The notes under the pieces are model-generated. The model was given only the letters and a program-made list of their open reading frames with translations, did not search any database and was not told the origin of the DNA. A DNA stretch of 32,297 nt from NCBI GenBank assembly GCA_903873565.1, contig CAIQOY010000107.1, forward strand, positions 1-32,297, written 5' to 3'. Position numbers and translations under genes: made by a program. Of this stretch, positions 23,673-32,297 are shown one piece after another. This DNA comes from an uncultured Actinomycetes bacterium. Lineage in GTDB: Bacteria > Actinomycetota > Thermoleophilia > Gaiellales > F1-60-MAGs149. The first letter of the stretch is position 1; each line of letters opens with the position of its first letter.

Positions 23673-23765
23673 CGAGGCGGCGCAGGAATCGAACCTACCG
23701 ACCGACGGGCTGCGCCGGCCTACGCGTTTTGAAGACGCGATCCGCCACCAGGCGGTTGCCACCCC
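23673..23765 (-). tRNA. selC: Selenocysteine tRNA, anticodon TCA
   Basis: Read on the minus strand, 93 bases fold as tRNA-Sec. Acceptor GGGGTGGC/GCCGCCTC (8 bp with two G-T pairs), D arm CCGCC-TGGT-GGCGG with a 4-base loop, anticodon arm CGCGT-CTTCAAA-ACGCG with TCA in the loop, a long variable arm of 8 bp (GGCCGGCG/CGTCGGTC), T arm GTAGG-TTCGATT-CCTGC, then G73. The 8+5 acceptor/T-stem, long variable arm, tiny D loop, UCA and G73 are the set of features that distinguish bacterial tRNA-Sec from tRNA-Ser. CCA is not encoded (CTTCC follows). Its product is charged with Ser, converted by SelA and delivered by SelB to in-frame UGA codons. Confidence 0.95.
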
Positions 23766-23771
23766 GCTCCG

Positions 23772-23777
23772 AATCTA
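23772..23777 (-). promoter_or_regulatory. selC -10 box
   Basis: Minus-strand TAGATT ends six bases before the mature tRNA 5' end, so transcription may begin at or very near the tRNA itself. A GC-rich inverted repeat, CCGGCG/CGCCGG (23792-23808), separates it from the divergent aldehyde dehydrogenase promoter. Confidence 0.5.
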
Positions 23778-23818
23778 GCGGACCGGGGCGTCCGGCGGCG
23801 CGCGCCGGGCGAATCGCC

Positions 23819-23824
23819 TACCGT
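23819..23824 (+). promoter_or_regulatory. -10 box for aldehyde dehydrogenase
   Basis: TACCGT followed by CCG, identical over nine bases to the topoisomerase promoter box. The leader of about 26 bases carries CGGAGA as ribosome binding site before the ATG at 23857. Confidence 0.4.
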
Positions 23825-23856
23825 CCGACCGGACACGCCCTCGACCCCCGGAGATC

Positions 23857-25362
23857 ATGAGCGCCACCGCCATCCCCACCGCCGCATCCGTCGCCGACGC
23901 CGTCGCCCGCCTCAGCCCGGAAGGCCGCGCGTTCATCGACGGGGCCTACGTCGACGCCCTCAGCGGCGAGACCTTCGACTGCGTCTCCCCGATCGACGGC
24001 AGCGTGATCGCGCAGGTCGCCGCCTGCGACCAGGCCGACGTCGACCGTGCGGTCAAGGGCGCGCGCGCCGCCTTCGAGAAGGGCGCCTGGTCGAAGGCCT
24101 CGCCCGCCAAGCGCAAGCACACGCTGATCCGCTTCGCGGAGCTGATCCGCGAGCACGCCGACGAGCTCGCGCTGCTCGAGACGATCGACATGGGCAAGCC
24201 GATCGCGGACAGCCGCCAGATCGACATCCCGGGCGCCGCCAAGACCATCAACTTCTACGGCGAGTGCGCGGACAAGGTCTCCGACGAGATCGCCCCGACC
24301 GACCCGTCGGCGGTGGCGATGGTCGTGCGCGAGCCGCTCGGCGTGATCGGCGCCGTGGTGCCGTGGAACTTCCCGCTCCTGATGGCGGCGTGGAAGCTCG
24401 GCCCGGCGCTGGCCACCGGCAACTCGGTCGTGCTCAAGCCGGCCGAGCAGTCGCCCCTGACCGCGATCCGGATCGCCCAGCTCGCCGTCGACGCCGGCAT
24501 CCCCGCGGGCGTCCTGCAGGTCGTGCCGGGCTTCGGCGAGACGGCCGGCCAGGCGATCGGCCTGCACATGGACGTCGACATGGTCGCCTTCACCGGCTCC
24601 ACCGAGGTCGGCAAGTACTTCATGCGCTACTCCGGCGAGTCGAACCTCAAGCGGGTCTCGCTCGAGTGCGGCGGCAAGACGCCGCACATCATCCTCCCGG
24701 ACTACCCCGACCTCGACAAGGCCGCCGAGGCCGTCGCCTGGGGCATCTTCTTCAACCAGGGCGAGGTCTGCAACGCGGGCTCGCGCCTGCTCGTGCACGA
24801 GGGCATCCGCGACGACTTCATCGCCCGCGTGGCGAAGGTCGCGCAGGGCATCCAGCCCGGCAACCCGCTCGACCAGGGCACCAAGATGGGCGCGATGGTC
24901 GACGCCACGCAGATGGAGCGCGTGCTCGGCTACATCGAGGCCGGCAAGGCCGACGGCGCGACCGTCGCCATGGGCGGCAGCCGCGTGATGCAGGACACCG
25001 GCGGCTGCTTCATCGAGCCGACGATCTTCGCCGACGTCACGAACGACATGAAGATCGCCCAGGAGGAGATCTTCGGGCCGGTCCTCTCCGCGATCACCTT
25101 CTCGGAGGTCGACGAGGCCGTCCGCATCGCCAACGACACCGTCTACGGCCTGGCGGGCGCGCTCTGGACCCGCGACGTCTCCACCGCCCACAAGGTCGCG
25201 CGCGACATCAAGGCGGGCGTGGTCTGGGTCAACTGCTTCGACGCGGGCGACATCACCACGCCGTTCGGCGGCTTCAAGCAGTCGGGCTTCGGCCGCGACA
25301 AGTCGATGCACGCGATGGAGAAGTACACCGACCTCAAGCTGATCTGGCTGCAGCTCGACTAG
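23857..25362 (+). CDS. Aldehyde dehydrogenase, PuuC-like
   Basis: A 501-residue NAD(P)-dependent aldehyde dehydrogenase that oxidises an aldehyde to its acid. Catalytic motifs are complete: VPWNFPLLMAAWKLGPAL (oxyanion Asn), LKPAEQSP (cofactor Lys), FTGSTEVG, LECGGKTPHI (general-base Glu) and NQGEVCNAGSRL (nucleophile Cys), ending with PFGGFKQSGFGRDKS. Over much of its length it follows E. coli PuuC, for example SPAKRKHTLIRFAELIREHADELALLE-type and DIPGAAKTINFY segments, so gamma-glutamyl-aminobutyraldehyde or related amino-aldehydes are likely substrates. Other puu genes are absent, so the exact substrate is open. Sixteen bases separate it from the next gene. Confidence 0.95.
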   Translation: MSATAIPTAASVADAVARLSPEGRAFIDGAYVDALSGETFDCVSPIDGSVIAQVAACDQADVDRAVKGARAAFEKGAWSKASPAKRKHTLIRFAELIREHADELALLETIDMGKPIADSRQIDIPGAAKTINFYGECADKVSDEIAPTDPSAVAMVVREPLGVIGAVVPWNFPLLMAAWKLGPALATGNSVVLKPAEQSPLTAIRIAQLAVDAGIPAGVLQVVPGFGETAGQAIGLHMDVDMVAFTGSTEVGKYFMRYSGESNLKRVSLECGGKTPHIILPDYPDLDKAAEAVAWGIFFNQGEVCNAGSRLLVHEGIRDDFIARVAKVAQGIQPGNPLDQGTKMGAMVDATQMERVLGYIEAGKADGATVAMGGSRVMQDTGGCFIEPTIFADVTNDMKIAQEEIFGPVLSAITFSEVDEAVRIANDTVYGLAGALWTRDVSTAHKVARDIKAGVVWVNCFDAGDITTPFGGFKQSGFGRDKSMHAMEKYTDLKLIWLQLD

Positions 25363-25378
25363 GCCGGGGGGCGCCGCG

Positions 25379-26074
25379 GTGCTGATCGCCGACGGCTGGG
25401 CGCACCAGGAGGCGGGCCGCTCGCGCGGCGGCCTGCCCCTGACCGTCTACCTGCCCGCGGGCGCGCGCAGGGTCGACGGCCTGCTCCTGGCCGGCATCCA
25501 CGGCGAGGAGCCCGAGACGCTGCTGCTCGCCCGGCGCCTGCTCGAGCGGGTCGACGCCACGGACACCGCCTGGGCGGTCCTGCCCGCCGCCAACCCCGAC
25601 GGGCTGCTCGCCGGCGTGCGCCAGAACGCGGCCGGCGTCGACCTGAACCGCAACTTCCCCGCCGCCTCGTGGGGGCCGGAGGACTCGTACACCTACCCGC
25701 CGGGCACGCCCGAGCGGCGGCGGCCCCACCGCACGAACCGCTCCTCGCCGGGCACGGCGCCGGGATCGGAGCCGGAGACGCAGGCGCTGCTCGCGCTGAT
25801 CGACCGGCTCGAGCCCGACCTGATCGTGGACCTGCACAGCCCGCTCGCCCTCGTCGCCCCGACCCCCGACGCCGACCCGCTCGTCGTGGCCCGGCTGGCC
25901 GAGGCGGCCGACCTGCCCGTGCACCCCGAGATCGGCAGCCCCACCCCGGGCGCCCTGCGCGACTGGTGCGCGGACCGCGGCCTGCCCGCGATCACCTACG
26001 AGGTCGAGCACGCGCCCCTGCCGGCGCTCTGCGCGCGGCACCTGCCCGGCCTGACCGCGCTCCTGCAGACGTAG
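25379..26074 (+). CDS. M14-family peptidase, MpaA-like murein peptide amidase
   Basis: A 231-residue zinc carboxypeptidase-fold protein. Zinc ligands H41 and E44 in GIHGEEPET and H153 in DLHSP, substrate-binding NRNFP (90-94) with NPDG before it, and the catalytic Glu in ITYEVE (E208/E210) are all in place. It is close in size to E. coli MpaA (about 240 residues), which cleaves the gamma-D-Glu-diaminopimelate bond of recycled murein tripeptide in the cytoplasm. No signal peptide is visible, consistent with that role. GTG start with a G-rich stretch upstream; likely co-transcribed with the aldehyde dehydrogenase, although the two have no obvious shared pathway. Confidence 0.85.
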   Translation: MLIADGWAHQEAGRSRGGLPLTVYLPAGARRVDGLLLAGIHGEEPETLLLARRLLERVDATDTAWAVLPAANPDGLLAGVRQNAAGVDLNRNFPAASWGPEDSYTYPPGTPERRRPHRTNRSSPGTAPGSEPETQALLALIDRLEPDLIVDLHSPLALVAPTPDADPLVVARLAEAADLPVHPEIGSPTPGALRDWCADRGLPAITYEVEHAPLPALCARHLPGLTALLQT

Positions 26075-26115
26075 GGCGGGCCCCACAGCCCGGCCGGCGA
26101 CAGGCGACCCTGCGG

Positions 26116-26121
26116 TACGGT
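26116..26121 (+). promoter_or_regulatory. -10 box for leaderless trypsin mRNA
   Basis: TACGGT ends six bases before the ATG at 26128; no ribosome binding site. A short inverted repeat CGGGC/GCCCG (26077-26092) just upstream may end the preceding transcript. Confidence 0.42.
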
Positions 26122-26127
26122 CTGGGC

Positions 26128-27768
26128 ATGCGGCCCGCGCGCGCCCTCCTGATCGCCGCCCTCGTGCTGGGCCTCGTCGCCGCCCCGCTCGAGGCCCGGC
26201 CGACAGGCGAGGTGGGCGCCCGAATCGTCAACGGGACGACCGCCCCGGCCGGCGCATGGCCGAGCGCGACCTTCCTGACCTTCACGTTCGACAACGTCGA
26301 TCGCTACGCATGCACGGGATCGCTGATCGCGCCACGGGTGATCCTGACCGCCGCCCACTGCGTCATCGACGAAGCCGGCGACCCGGCGATCACCGCCTTC
26401 TCCTTCGCCCGTCCGGGCGTGACCTCGATCTCCGACAACTCGACCCGCCAGGCCTGGGCGTCGGCGACGCCGCACCCCGGCTACGACCCCACCACCCTGG
26501 AGAACGACATCGCGCTGATCACGCTCACGAACCCCGCCGGCGCCCCGGCGGCGCCGATCCCGCTGATCGCCCCGTGGCAGGACGCGCTCGTGGTCGGCGG
26601 CGCCCCCGCCGCCATCGCCGGGTGGGGTATGACGCACCCGTCCGTCACGAGCTCGAGCTCGTCCACCCTGCAGGAGGCGACGGTGCCGATCATCGCCGAC
26701 ACCGCCTGCGCGGACGTCTACGGCGGCGACTTCGTCGCCTCGGCGATGCTCTGCGCGGGCGACCTCGCCCAGCGCATCGACACCTGCAAGGGCGACTCCG
26801 GCGGGCCGCTCGCGATGACGCTCGGCGGCAGCCGCGTGCTCGTCGGCGACACCAGCTGGGGCAGCTTCCCGTGCGCCGACGGCCACCGCCCGGGCGTCTT
26901 CGGACGCGTATCCGCCTTCCGCAACTGGATCCTCGACGACGCGGGTGCGGCCAGCACCCTCGTGCGCGACCACCTCGCGACGCAGACCGCGTCCACGGGG
27001 AGCCTCGCCCTCTCCAGCACGGGCCCGAGCGTGACGGCGTCCTGGACCGTCACGCCCGCCAACTGGACCACCACCGGCTTCCGCGTCGCGATCAACGGCA
27101 CGGACGCGACGGTGACGACCACCTCGCACACCGTCTCCGTGCCCGGCGGCGGGCCGGTGACCGCGGTCGTCGATCCCCTGGTCACGCTCGGCACCGCCGC
27201 CGGTGCGACGATCACCGCGACCCCGACGCCCACCCGCGCTCCCGTCGTCACGGCTCGGGCGGACTCCGTCCCGCGCGTGGGCGCGGTCGTGACCGCGAGC
27301 GCCGCCAGCGACGACCCGTGGGGCGGCGCGCTCACCTACGAGTGGCGCGTCGGCGGGGCGATCGTCCAGCAGGGCGCACAGGCGACCTACCGGCCGACCG
27401 CCGCGGAGGCCGGCAAGCTCGTGACCATCGCCGTGAGCGCCGCGAACGCCGCCGGCACCGGCACCGCTGCCGTCGACGCCGGCCGCGTCACCCAGTCGCC
27501 GCAGATCAAGGCCGGCCCGGTGCCGGTCCGCGGCGCGGCCCGGGTCGGGGGGCGGCTGCAGGCCCGCCCGCCCGCAGTGGCCGGCTACCCGAAGCCGCGG
27601 GCGACGTACCGCTGGTTCCGCGACGGCCGGCTCGTGCGCAGCGCGCGAACGTCGGTCTACCGCGTGCGCCCCGTCGATGCGGGTGCGCGCATCACGGGCA
27701 AGGTCACGTGGGCCAACGCCACGGGCAGGGTCACCCGCGCCCTCAGCCCGGTCCGGATCGCCGGGTGA
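26128..27768 (+). CDS. Secreted trypsin-like serine protease (S1) with Ig-like C-terminal domains
   Basis: A 546-residue exported protease. Signal peptide at about 1-23, short propeptide, and a zymogen cleavage site R32/IVNG. The catalytic triad is intact: H77 in LTAAHC, D127 in ENDIALI, S224 in GDSGGP; D218, six residues before the Ser, gives trypsin-like preference for Arg/Lys. Cysteine pairs around the His and Ser loops are present. After about residue 280 come a Thr/Ser-rich fibronectin-like segment and then two Ig-like modules with repeated phrases (RVGAVVTASAAS...YEWRVGG and RVGGRLQARPPAV...YRWFRDG), a design often used for cell-surface or polymer attachment. It has its own start-codon-proximal promoter box, separate from the upstream operon. 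Confidence 0.93.
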   Translation: MRPARALLIAALVLGLVAAPLEARPTGEVGARIVNGTTAPAGAWPSATFLTFTFDNVDRYACTGSLIAPRVILTAAHCVIDEAGDPAITAFSFARPGVTSISDNSTRQAWASATPHPGYDPTTLENDIALITLTNPAGAPAAPIPLIAPWQDALVVGGAPAAIAGWGMTHPSVTSSSSSTLQEATVPIIADTACADVYGGDFVASAMLCAGDLAQRIDTCKGDSGGPLAMTLGGSRVLVGDTSWGSFPCADGHRPGVFGRVSAFRNWILDDAGAASTLVRDHLATQTASTGSLALSSTGPSVTASWTVTPANWTTTGFRVAINGTDATVTTTSHTVSVPGGGPVTAVVDPLVTLGTAAGATITATPTPTRAPVVTARADSVPRVGAVVTASAASDDPWGGALTYEWRVGGAIVQQGAQATYRPTAAEAGKLVTIAVSAANAAGTGTAAVDAGRVTQSPQIKAGPVPVRGAARVGGRLQARPPAVAGYPKPRATYRWFRDGRLVRSARTSVYRVRPVDAGARITGKVTWANATGRVTRALSPVRIAG

Positions 27769-27772
27769 GCAG

Positions 27773-27786
27773 GCCCCGGCCGGGGC
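27773..27786 (+). terminator. GC-rich palindrome after trypsin gene
   Basis: GCCCCGGCCGGGGC is a perfect 14-base palindrome four bases after the trypsin stop and can form a short hairpin, without a T-run. It touches the -35 of the next promoter, so it might also be an operator. Confidence 0.3.
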
Positions 27787-27814
27787 TGACGGTCGCGTTC
27801 CGACCATGTAAGGT
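27786..27814 (+). promoter_or_regulatory. Predicted promoter of lectin-domain gene
   Basis: CTGACG (27786-27791) and TAAGGT (27809-27814) are spaced by exactly 17 bases, a good vegetative-type promoter. The start would fall near 27821, giving a leader of about 60 bases, unlike the leaderless genes nearby. Confidence 0.5.
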
Positions 27815-27837
27815 ACAGGTCGTCGTTCTTACCTAAG

Positions 27838-27849
27838 CGTTCAGGAACG
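27838..27849 (+). promoter_or_regulatory. 12-bp palindrome in lectin gene leader
   Basis: CGTTC-AG-GAACG is a perfect inverted repeat downstream of the predicted start. A second, looser pair AGGTA/TACCT (27812-27835) overlaps the -10 region. Possible repressor site; no known operator matched. Confidence 0.3.
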
Positions 27850-27882
27850 GCCGCTCACGTGACCCGAGGAGAGACCCCCGCG

Positions 27883-29391
27883 ATGACCCACGCCCACCCC
27901 CGCATCCACGCCCGCTGGTGGGCCGTGGCGATCGCCGCCGCGCTGCTCGCTGCCCTCGCGGCGCTGCTGCCGACGCGCGCCGATGCCGCGATCTCGAAGT
28001 CGACCTCGACCTTCTACCAGATCAACGGCACCGCGCCCGTCACGGGCCTGAAGCTGACCGGCTACGACGGCAAGAACGTCTACGTCGCCATCACGGTCAC
28101 CGGCCAGGCGACCGTGTCGGTCCCGACCACGGCCCAGACCGGTCTGTCGCTGCCCTTCGGGTACGCGTCGTGGTCCGGGTCGCAGATCGCCTTCACCGGC
28201 CCGGTGGCCAACGCCAACGCCGCGCTCGCGGCGCTGACGATCATCGCGCCCAATGTCGCCTACGTGAAGAACTCGACCGCCAACGACGTCACCCTCAACC
28301 TGACGGCCTTCGACAACAGCACCGGCGCGGCGTTCAACCCGGCCAACCAGCACTTCTACCGGTACGTGCCGGGCAAGATCACGGGAACGGATGCCCTCGC
28401 CGCCGCCGCCGCCGCGCCCGCGACCCTCGGCCAGGCCGGCTACCTCGCCTCGATCACCAGCGCGGACGAGAACGCGTTCGTCGCGGAGAAGATCCAGGGC
28501 GACGCCGGCGCGGTCGCGAAGAACGTCTGGATCGGCGCGACCGATACGGCCGAGGAGGGCAAGTGGGTGTGGAACGGCGGTCCGGACAACGGCGTGCAGT
28601 TCTGGCAGGGCTGCGACCCGGCCAGCGGCGGCGTGGCCGTCGAGGGCCGCTACTCGCAGTGGGCCCCGGGTGAGCCGAACAACTGGAACGCATCGCGCTG
28701 CCAGGTCGAGAACAGCCCGACGCTCGGCGAGGACTGCGCGATCATCAACAAGTTCTCCCCGAACTCCGCGCCGCCTGACAACGCCTTCTTCCAGGGCCTG
28801 TGGAACGACCTGCCCTGCTCGTACGGCGCGGGCGCGAACGACATCATCTCCGGCTACATCGTCGAGTACGGCAACAAGGCCGTCGGCGGGGACTACAGCG
28901 GCTTGGACACCCTCTCCGTGACGTTCAAGCCCCGCCCGTTCGCGCCGAAGGTGAAGGCGAACTTCTTCGACAAGGTGTTCAACCTGCTGTTCACGTCGAA
29001 GAAGCGCAAGAACCTGCCGAAGAAGCCGAACAAGCCCGCGACCTTCACGTTCAAGACCAAGGTGAAGATGGTCAACCCGGGCACCTACGTCATCACGATC
29101 AAGCGCAAGGACGGCAAGGGCGTGCCGTACCTGCTGCTGTCCGGGTCGAAGGCGCAGGCCGCCGGCGGCAAGGCCGTGAAGCTCGGGTCCTCGCGCTGGT
29201 CGATCGAGGTCACGACGACCAAGGCGAACCAGACGGTCACCGTCGACCCCGTCCTCAAGACGATGGACTGGGTGAAGCCGGCCGGCACCCAGCTGTCGGT
29301 GAAGCTCAAGACCGACTCGAACATGCGCTGCCCGCTCGGGTGGTGCGAGTCGACCCCGATCCCGAGCCCGCGGGACCAGGGCAAGGGCTAG
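27883..29391 (+). CDS. Secreted protein with C-type lectin domain
   Basis: A 502-residue exported protein. The signal peptide spans about 1-35, with a long Ala/Leu core and cleavage near ADAA. Residues about 36-150 form a beta-rich cadherin/Ig-like module (NANAALAALTIIAPN is typical of such repeats). A C-type lectin fold follows (about 155-325): HFYRYVPG, YLASITSADENAFVAEK, NVWIGATD, the WAPGEPNNW motif for calcium-dependent sugar binding, EDCAIIN, LWNDLPCS and GYIVEYG. The C-terminal 170 residues are Lys-rich with further beta strands and end in a CPLGWC motif. It probably binds glycans outside the cell. ATG at 27883 is chosen because GAGGAGAG lies upstream; a GTG eight codons earlier would overlap that site. 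Confidence 0.87.
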   Translation: MTHAHPRIHARWWAVAIAAALLAALAALLPTRADAAISKSTSTFYQINGTAPVTGLKLTGYDGKNVYVAITVTGQATVSVPTTAQTGLSLPFGYASWSGSQIAFTGPVANANAALAALTIIAPNVAYVKNSTANDVTLNLTAFDNSTGAAFNPANQHFYRYVPGKITGTDALAAAAAAPATLGQAGYLASITSADENAFVAEKIQGDAGAVAKNVWIGATDTAEEGKWVWNGGPDNGVQFWQGCDPASGGVAVEGRYSQWAPGEPNNWNASRCQVENSPTLGEDCAIINKFSPNSAPPDNAFFQGLWNDLPCSYGAGANDIISGYIVEYGNKAVGGDYSGLDTLSVTFKPRPFAPKVKANFFDKVFNLLFTSKKRKNLPKKPNKPATFTFKTKVKMVNPGTYVITIKRKDGKGVPYLLLSGSKAQAAGGKAVKLGSSRWSIEVTTTKANQTVTVDPVLKTMDWVKPAGTQLSVKLKTDSNMRCPLGWCESTPIPSPRDQGKG

Positions 29392-29399
29392 GAGGGATT

Positions 29400-29471
29400 C
29401 GCGCGGTCCGGCCGCGCGACGCACGACGCCGAGGGCCCGTCTCCCCCAGCGGGAGGCGGGCCCTCCGTCGT
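29400..29471. terminator. Double hairpin between convergent lectin and ettA genes
   Basis: First stem TCGCGCGG/CCGCGCGA (29399-29406 with 29412-29419). Second, stronger stem of 15 bp with one G-T pair (29431-29445 with 29451-29465, 5-base loop), extended by ACGACG/CGTCGT (29423-29428 with 29466-29471) past a two-base bulge. Near symmetry and position between two gene ends suit a bidirectional terminator; no T-run. Confidence 0.75.
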
Positions 29472-29503
29472 CGCGGGGACCCGTCGCCAGCTGGGATCGG
29501 GGA

Positions 29504-31183
<1,680 letters not shown>

Positions 31184-31191
31184 GGGCGGGC

Positions 31192-31197
31192 AGCCTA
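31192..31197 (-). promoter_or_regulatory. -10 box for near-leaderless ettA mRNA
   Basis: Minus-strand TAGGCT ends eight bases before the ATG at 31183, in the 52-bp gap after hemQ. No ribosome binding site is visible. Confidence 0.4.
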
Positions 31198-31235
31198 CCC
31201 CACACCGGGTGGTGCGACGGCAGCCGGCAGGCGGC

Positions 31236-31976
31236 TCAGGCGGGCGTGAGGCCCGCCTCGCGGACGGCGTCCGCGAAGGGGGCGGCGAGGCCGACCGTGA
31301 ACGGCCCGAAGATCCCGTACACCGCCGAGGCCTCGTCGTAGCGCATCTCGTAGACGATGTCCTTGATCGCCTTCGGGTCGTCGCTGAAGAGCGTGACCTG
31401 CCACTCCCAGTCGGACAGGCCGGTGGCGGCGGTGATCATCTGCGACACCCGCCCCCGGAACGTCGCGCCGAGACGGCCGTGCCCGCCCATCAGCCGGCGG
31501 CGCTCCTCGAAGTCGAGGGCGTACCAGTTCGCGCCCACGTCACGGCTCTTGGCCATCGGGTAGATGCAGACGACGCGCGTGTCGGGGAGGTCGCGCGGGT
31601 GCAGGCGGCCCTCGCGCAGCTCGGCCACGTTGGGGTTGTCCGGGTTGATGTACTCGGAGGCCTCCGTGATCGAGACCATGCACTTCTCGGGCACCTCGAC
31701 GAGGGCCTCCCCGAGCTCGGTGCGCAGCAGGTCGCGGTGCAGGGCGTGGACCCGGGCGAGGTCGGGGTGCAGGAGGATCAGGCCGAGGTCGGCGCCCGCG
31801 CCGACGACGCTGAAGGCGATCAGCTGCGCGTCGGGCTCGGCTAGGAAGGCGTCGACGAGGGCCTGGGCCTCGGTCAGATCGACCTCGTCGCCGCGGTCGC
31901 CGGCGATCGCGAAGACGAGGTGCAGGACCGCCCAGCCCTCGGACGGGATCGCGGGGGTGTCGGCGAGGCGCGGCAC
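31236..31976 (-). CDS. hemQ: Coproheme decarboxylase HemQ (chlorite dismutase family)
   Basis: A 246-residue member of the chlorite-dismutase-like family, the HemQ/ChdC enzyme that converts coproheme III to haem b in the coproporphyrin-dependent pathway of Actinobacteria and Firmicutes. Seen: [17 protein letters not shown] (with the conserved Tyr139, Lys143 and Arg145 region), proximal haem ligand H166 in [27 protein letters not shown]-type segment, [11 protein letters not shown] and FGPFTVG. The distal Arg of true chlorite dismutases is not expected in this group. The GTG at 31976 fits the family's N-terminus and follows a TACCCT box by six bases, with no ribosome binding site. Its product would supply haem to oxidases such as the bd type in this window. 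Confidence 0.95.
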   Translation of the reverse strand: MPRLADTPAIPSEGWAVLHLVFAIAGDRGDEVDLTEAQALVDAFLAEPDAQLIAFSVVGAGADLGLILLHPDLARVHALHRDLLRTELGEALVEVPEKCMVSITEASEYINPDNPNVAELREGRLHPRDLPDTRVVCIYPMAKSRDVGANWYALDFEERRRLMGGHGRLGATFRGRVSQMITAATGLSDWEWQVTLFSDDPKAIKDIVYEMRYDEASAVYGIFGPFTVGLAAPFADAVREAGLTPA

Positions 31977-31982
31977 GCGGGC

Positions 31983-31988
31983 AGGGTA
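31983..31988 (-). promoter_or_regulatory. -10 box for leaderless hemQ mRNA
   Basis: Minus-strand TACCCT ends exactly six bases before the GTG start at 31976, within 23 bp of the upstream gene's stop. Confidence 0.45.
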
Positions 31989-31999
31989 GCCGTCCCGGG

Positions 32000-32297
32000 C
32001 TAGCCGCCGAGCAGGGCGCGCATCTCCGCGATCTCCTGCTCCTGGGCCGCGATGATCTCGTCGGCGAGCGCCGTCAGCTCCGGATCGTCGCCGTCGGCCT
32101 TGACGTCCTCGGCCATCGCCACGGCGCCCTCGTGGTGGGCGATCATGCCCTCGAGGAAGAGGCGGTCGAAGTCGGCGCCCTCGGCGCCGCCGAGCGCCGC
32201 GATCTGCTCGTCGGAGAGCATGCCCTCCATGCCGCCGTGGCCGGAGTGGTCGCCGCCCATCCCGGCGTCCTCCGCGTCGAGCCAGGCCCGCATCTGC
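32000..32297 (-). CDS. DUF305 family protein, 3' part only
   Basis: The last 98 or so codons of a gene entering from the right edge. It shows the DUF305 pattern LFLEGMIAHHEGAVAMAEDV, with a His pair in the ferritin-like helical bundle, preceded by a His/Met/Gly-rich linker (GMGGDHSGHGGMEGM) reminiscent of metal-binding spacers, and ending EIAEMRALLGG. Most family members are exported lipoproteins, some linked to copper handling; the N-terminus that would show this is outside the window. The Met at 32293 is internal, not a start, because the frame continues to the edge. Confidence 0.85.
   Translation of the reverse strand, partial: QMRAWLDAEDAGMGGDHSGHGGMEGMLSDEQIAALGGAEGADFDRLFLEGMIAHHEGAVAMAEDVKADGDDPELTALADEIIAAQEQEIAEMRALLGG

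Noticed and set aside
23857-25362. Part of a putrescine (puu) catabolic operon
   Set aside because: The enzyme resembles PuuC, but no puuA, puuB, puuD or puuR homologue is nearby; only the enzyme family is claimed.
26128-27768. The SSI-like lipoprotein as cognate inhibitor of this trypsin
   Set aside because: The genes are 21 kb apart, and a Glu at the presumed P1 position does not suit a protease with Asp in its specificity pocket.
27838-27849. LexA/SOS box
   Set aside because: The palindrome CGTTC-AG-GAACG has the half-sites in the opposite orientation to the actinobacterial GAAC-N4-GTTC box.

Overview
This is a very GC-rich stretch of bacterial chromosome with almost exclusively G or C in third codon positions. 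It is dense, with genes on both strands, many GTG starts and many 4-base start/stop overlaps. HemQ-type coproheme decarboxylase, a subtilisin-inhibitor-like lipoprotein, the EttA-type ABC-F protein and TANNNT -10 boxes placed 6-8 bases before start codons point to a high-GC Actinomycetota. My guess is a deep-branching one such as Thermoleophilia/Solirubrobacterales, but the assignment is inferred from gene content and not tested.

Left part (1-7823): an unresolved edge; an orphan coxG-like gene (-); lon (+) behind an AT-rich promoter with a SigR/SigH-like GGAAT-N18-GTT element; a 32-bp tandem duplication carrying a hairpin arm and a -10-like box; an iron-type alcohol dehydrogenase (+) in which a metal-ligand His is Gln; an SSI-like lipoprotein (-); and a topoisomerase III-like enzyme with TopA-type C-terminal repeats (-). 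Middle (7824-15209, all +): sucA (stand-alone 2-oxoglutarate dehydrogenase E1), then glcD-glcE-glcF (glycolate oxidase) and a small membrane protein, the last four overlapping at their start/stop codons. Facing them (15206-22188, all -): an uncharacterised acidic protein and an SDR, then cydA-cydB, a third four-helix membrane protein, a quinone-oxidoreductase-like MDR, an M20 peptidase and another membrane protein.

Accessory spot (22189-23765): three imperfect 23-bp tandem repeats, far more AT-rich than their surroundings, sit directly before a leaderless COG1373/DUF4143-type ATPase gene (+). That gene ends 10 bp from the 3' end of a convergent selenocysteine tRNA gene (selC, anticodon TCA). 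I folded this tRNA by hand: 8-bp acceptor, 5-bp D stem, 8-bp variable arm, 5-bp T stem, G73. It implies that the genome uses Sec, although no selenoprotein was recognised in the window.

Right part (23819-end): a PuuC-like aldehyde dehydrogenase with an MpaA-like peptidase (+), a secreted trypsin with Ig-like domains (+), a secreted C-type lectin-domain protein (+), a strong hairpin between convergent genes, then ettA, hemQ and a partial DUF305 gene (-). The working themes are central carbon and small-acid oxidation feeding quinones and a cytochrome bd-type oxidase, secreted proteolysis, and housekeeping quality control.
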